NCBI GenBank assembly: GCA_947500385.1 | Contig: CANMSA010000016.1 | Coordinates: 1 to 64,000, forward strand | Source: an uncultured Flavobacteriaceae bacterium | GTDB lineage: Bacteria; Bacteroidota; Bacteroidia; Flavobacteriales; Flavobacteriaceae | Length of the DNA: 64,000 nucleotides | Reading direction: 5' to 3' | Shown: positions 62,053 through 64,000 of the stretch, piece after piece | Numbering within the stretch: the stretch's first letter is position 1 | Layout of the letters: each line of letters starts with the position of its first letter | Made by a program: the position numbers and the translations under genes | Notes under the pieces: generated by a model | Seen by the model: the letters and a program-made list of their open reading frames with translations, nothing else | Database searches by the model: none | Told to the model about the DNA's origin: nothing

Positions 62053-62764
62053 TACAAGGCCATTTAAAATTTGCCACTTTCTCGTTCGATGCCTTTCCGT
62101 AATTATAGTGCCACCATTCGGTGCGTACCGACCAAAAACCATGGGCTTCCATCGTTTCTTTTAACAGGATCCGATTGTCCAGAATTTCCTGGGGTAGTTC
62201 CGTCATATCATGATAGGCTTTCTTTCCAAAAAAATCAAAATCGGTTCCCATGTCAAGTTCCTCTCCATCCAAGGTTTCCAAGGTAATATCTACCGCCCCT
62301 CCCTTGTTATGAATTGATCCTTTTTTTGGGTTTGCCACGTATTGTGGATTTGGCACAATTTTCCACATTTTATACTGCACGGAATTGGGACGGTAACAAT
62401 CAAAAAACTTAATCCTTACTCCTTTTTTTTTAAACACTTTGTTGGCCGCTATCAATACTTTGGCCGTCTTTACCCTTGTATAACATTCGGCACAATCATA
62501 TACTTTCTCCTTTAAAAAATTATTGTTCGTAGCGTAGCGCATATCATACGAAAAGCCATCACTAAAGTCGGCCAAACGAACAAAAGTAGTATCGGCCAAA
62601 CCATCGAAAGATCGGAGTTTTTTGGTGGGTTTCAGGGTTACTACCAGGGTATCCAATGACGTGGTCCCATCGGTTGACGGAACCTGATCTATTTTTTTTT
62701 GCGAAGGGTCCTCTTTACAAGAAATCACTATACTGCTTAGTAAAAAAAAGAAAAAAAATCTCAT
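62039..62764 (-). CDS. D-alanyl-D-alanine dipeptidase (VanX-like, M15D) lipoprotein
   Basis: The 241-residue protein has a lipobox at Cys16 (SIVISC) and a VanX-type M15 zinc peptidase domain. The ligands are His152 and Asp159 in SIHNKGGAVD and His219 in EWWHYNY, where Glu216 would be the catalytic base. The substrate is probably D-Ala-D-Ala or a related peptide from peptidoglycan turnover. A vancomycin-resistance role is not implied, because no vanH/vanA-like genes are near. It overlaps the sulfatase gene by 14 bp, which suggests translation coupling despite different tasks. Confidence 0.92.
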   Translation of the reverse strand: MRFFFFFLLSSIVISCKEDPSQKKIDQVPSTDGTTSLDTLVVTLKPTKKLRSFDGLADTTFVRLADFSDGFSYDMRYATNNNFLKEKVYDCAECYTRVKTAKVLIAANKVFKKKGVRIKFFDCYRPNSVQYKMWKIVPNPQYVANPKKGSIHNKGGAVDITLETLDGEELDMGTDFDFFGKKAYHDMTELPQEILDNRILLKETMEAHGFWSVRTEWWHYNYGKASNEKVANFKWPCNEEL

Positions 62765-62819
62765 TTGAAGTCTTAATTTTAAATTCGAGCTGCTCTTTAA
62801 TTACTGTTGGGTAGCATGC

Positions 62820-63917
62820 CTACTCTTCAATGGCCAAAGCTAACCTTTTAAAAAATTCATTGTATACAAATGGCTTTCCTTTTTCCGGATTTCCGTCCTC
62901 ACCCCTACGAACGAATACCATATTCCATTCGGGAATTACGAAACACATATTATTGTGCAAACCACTTGCGTAATAGAGCGACTTTGGGGCATCGGGCATG
63001 TGCATTTTGCCAGTAGGCATTTCACCATTTACCCACCAATTGTACCCATAACAACCACGCCCATCTACTTTTTTACGATCCGTATCGGCCACCGCGTTTG
63101 TAAATACTTGATTGGAAGTTGCTTTTTGAACCCATTTTTTGGAAAGTAGCTGTTTCCCGTTCCAATTACCCTGATTTAAGTAAAAAAGCCCAAAACGGGC
63201 CAATTGCTCCGCGTTGATCATGACCCCCGTACAACCATTATTGATCGGTAAGCCGTCAATATCCTGTTCGGTTCCCCATTCATAGTTCCCAAGACCAATC
63301 GCTGTCCCTATCTGATCATCAAAAATGGTCTTGAGTGTTTTTCCGGTTTTTAGGGTCAATAAACGACCAAACATCATCTGTGCTTCGTCCCAATAGGCGT
63401 ACTTGGTCCCAGGGTCAAACAATGCAGAATCGATTACATAGGGTGTCCAAGACCAATCTTCGCTTGGTTCGTTCCAACGACTCACCCCTTTTCCACTATA
63501 GCCAGAGGTCATGCTCGCAAAATGTTTAAGCTGCGCCAAAGGATATAAACCTGATAAGGCCGTATCGATATCCTTAGCATAGCTATCTTCGCTCAAGATA
63601 CCTTTATCGCTAAGAATACCTAAAACAGTACTGGTAAAGGATTTGCTGGAAGAATAAATATTATGCTGTTTATAGATACTGTCGCCTTTATAAATGTTAT
63701 AACCATTGCGTACTATAAAAACTTCCTCAAGGCCATCTTCACCAGACTCAGAGGCCAAGTACGCTAAGGCCGACTTCAATTTTTCACTGTTTACTCCCAA
63801 AGCTTCGGGCGACTTCTCTGACCATTGTGTCGAAGGGAACACTGCAGGCAAGGGTTCCTTTTTTTTTTCACAGGAAACGAACAACACCGAACAAAACAAG
63901 ATGAATAGATATCGCAT
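62820..63917 (-). CDS. Serine hydrolase lipoprotein, beta-lactamase/class C type
   Basis: The 365-residue protein has a lipobox at Cys16 (VLFVSC). The serine-active motif SxxK is Ser89 to Lys92 in IYSSSKSFT, and the second motif YxN is in YGYNWW. It belongs to the broad beta-lactamase-related serine hydrolase family (Pfam Beta-lactamase), whose members include esterases and D-aminopeptidases. Real beta-lactam hydrolysis should not be assumed. It is 55 bp before the VanX-like gene and is the first gene of this group in the window, with its promoter in the last 83 bp. Confidence 0.9.
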   Translation of the reverse strand: MRYLFILFCSVLFVSCEKKKEPLPAVFPSTQWSEKSPEALGVNSEKLKSALAYLASESGEDGLEEVFIVRNGYNIYKGDSIYKQHNIYSSSKSFTSTVLGILSDKGILSEDSYAKDIDTALSGLYPLAQLKHFASMTSGYSGKGVSRWNEPSEDWSWTPYVIDSALFDPGTKYAYWDEAQMMFGRLLTLKTGKTLKTIFDDQIGTAIGLGNYEWGTEQDIDGLPINNGCTGVMINAEQLARFGLFYLNQGNWNGKQLLSKKWVQKATSNQVFTNAVADTDRKKVDGRGCYGYNWWVNGEMPTGKMHMPDAPKSLYYASGLHNNMCFVIPEWNMVFVRRGEDGNPEKGKPFVYNEFFKRLALAIEE

Positions 63918-64000
63918 AGATTAACTTTTTATTCTTTGCAACAAACCAAGAAATATTGGTAGATGCATAGGCATGATCAACCTTTTAGTTTCTTTTTATG

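Noticed and set aside
62039-62764. Vancomycin resistance determinant
   Set aside because: A VanX-like dipeptidase alone, as an exported lipoprotein and without ligase or dehydrogenase genes nearby, is better explained by cell-wall recycling.

Overview
The window looks like the chromosome of a marine member of the Bacteroidota, most likely Flavobacteriaceae. The evidence is AT-rich DNA, lipoproteins with flavobacterial-type lipoboxes, a TAnnTTTG-type -7 box, LytS/LytTR and 'three-Y' regulators, and a beta-1,3-glucan (laminarin-type) utilisation locus. A vanadium haloperoxidase and a sulfatase also fit an alga-associated life. I do not assign a genus. No tRNA, rRNA, CRISPR array or insertion sequence was recognised.

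Positions 1-15457 (minus strand) hold most of a hybrid lipopeptide cluster that continues past the left edge. A fatty-acyl-AMP-ligase/PKS/C protein hands its chain to an A-PCP-C protein and then to an A-PCP protein cut by the window edge. A SyrP-like Fe/2-oxoglutarate hydroxylase and an aspartate/glutamate racemase lie between them in the same operon. Both adenylation pockets read nearly alike (DARHLSLM-V/I-K) and resemble, from memory, pockets for beta-linked methyl-aspartate. A (hydroxy)(D-)aspartate lipopeptide is therefore a reasonable prediction. Part of the cluster is a GC-rich mosaic cassette.

Positions 15458-23460 contain a long gene-poor stretch, a six-gene polyamine-type operon (arginine decarboxylase, agmatinase, deoxyhypusine-synthase-like protein, acidic protein, Nudix, VOC) and a Fic gene behind an array of TGTCGA operators. 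Positions 23461-31214 hold a very AT-rich run of eight minus-strand envelope and hydrolase genes, divergent from a LytS/LytTR pair. Positions 31587-38187 hold an aminotransferase with a strong palindromic operator, a beta/gamma-crystallin protein, a CHAP/peptidoglycan-binding protein, a vanadium haloperoxidase, an AraC regulator and a DHFR-like reductase.

Positions 38425-58169 (plus strand) are a compact beta-1,3-glucan locus. It has a membrane-spanning three-Y/LuxR regulator, a clan GH-A glycosidase fused to an outer-membrane beta-barrel, two multidomain glycan-binding lipoproteins (one with three 182-residue tandem repeats), a GH16 laminarinase lipoprotein, a GH149-type phosphorylase, a GH17 lipoprotein, an MFS transporter fused to a GH17 domain, and a free cytoplasmic GH17. 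No SusC/SusD pair is present. The fusions suggest a pathway in which enzyme and transporter are joined at both membranes, and this is the strongest candidate for an undescribed system here.

Positions 58253-63917 (minus strand) carry an SRPBCC protein, a Crp/Fnr regulator, and a hydrolase/sulfatase/VanX-like/serine-hydrolase group of exported enzymes.
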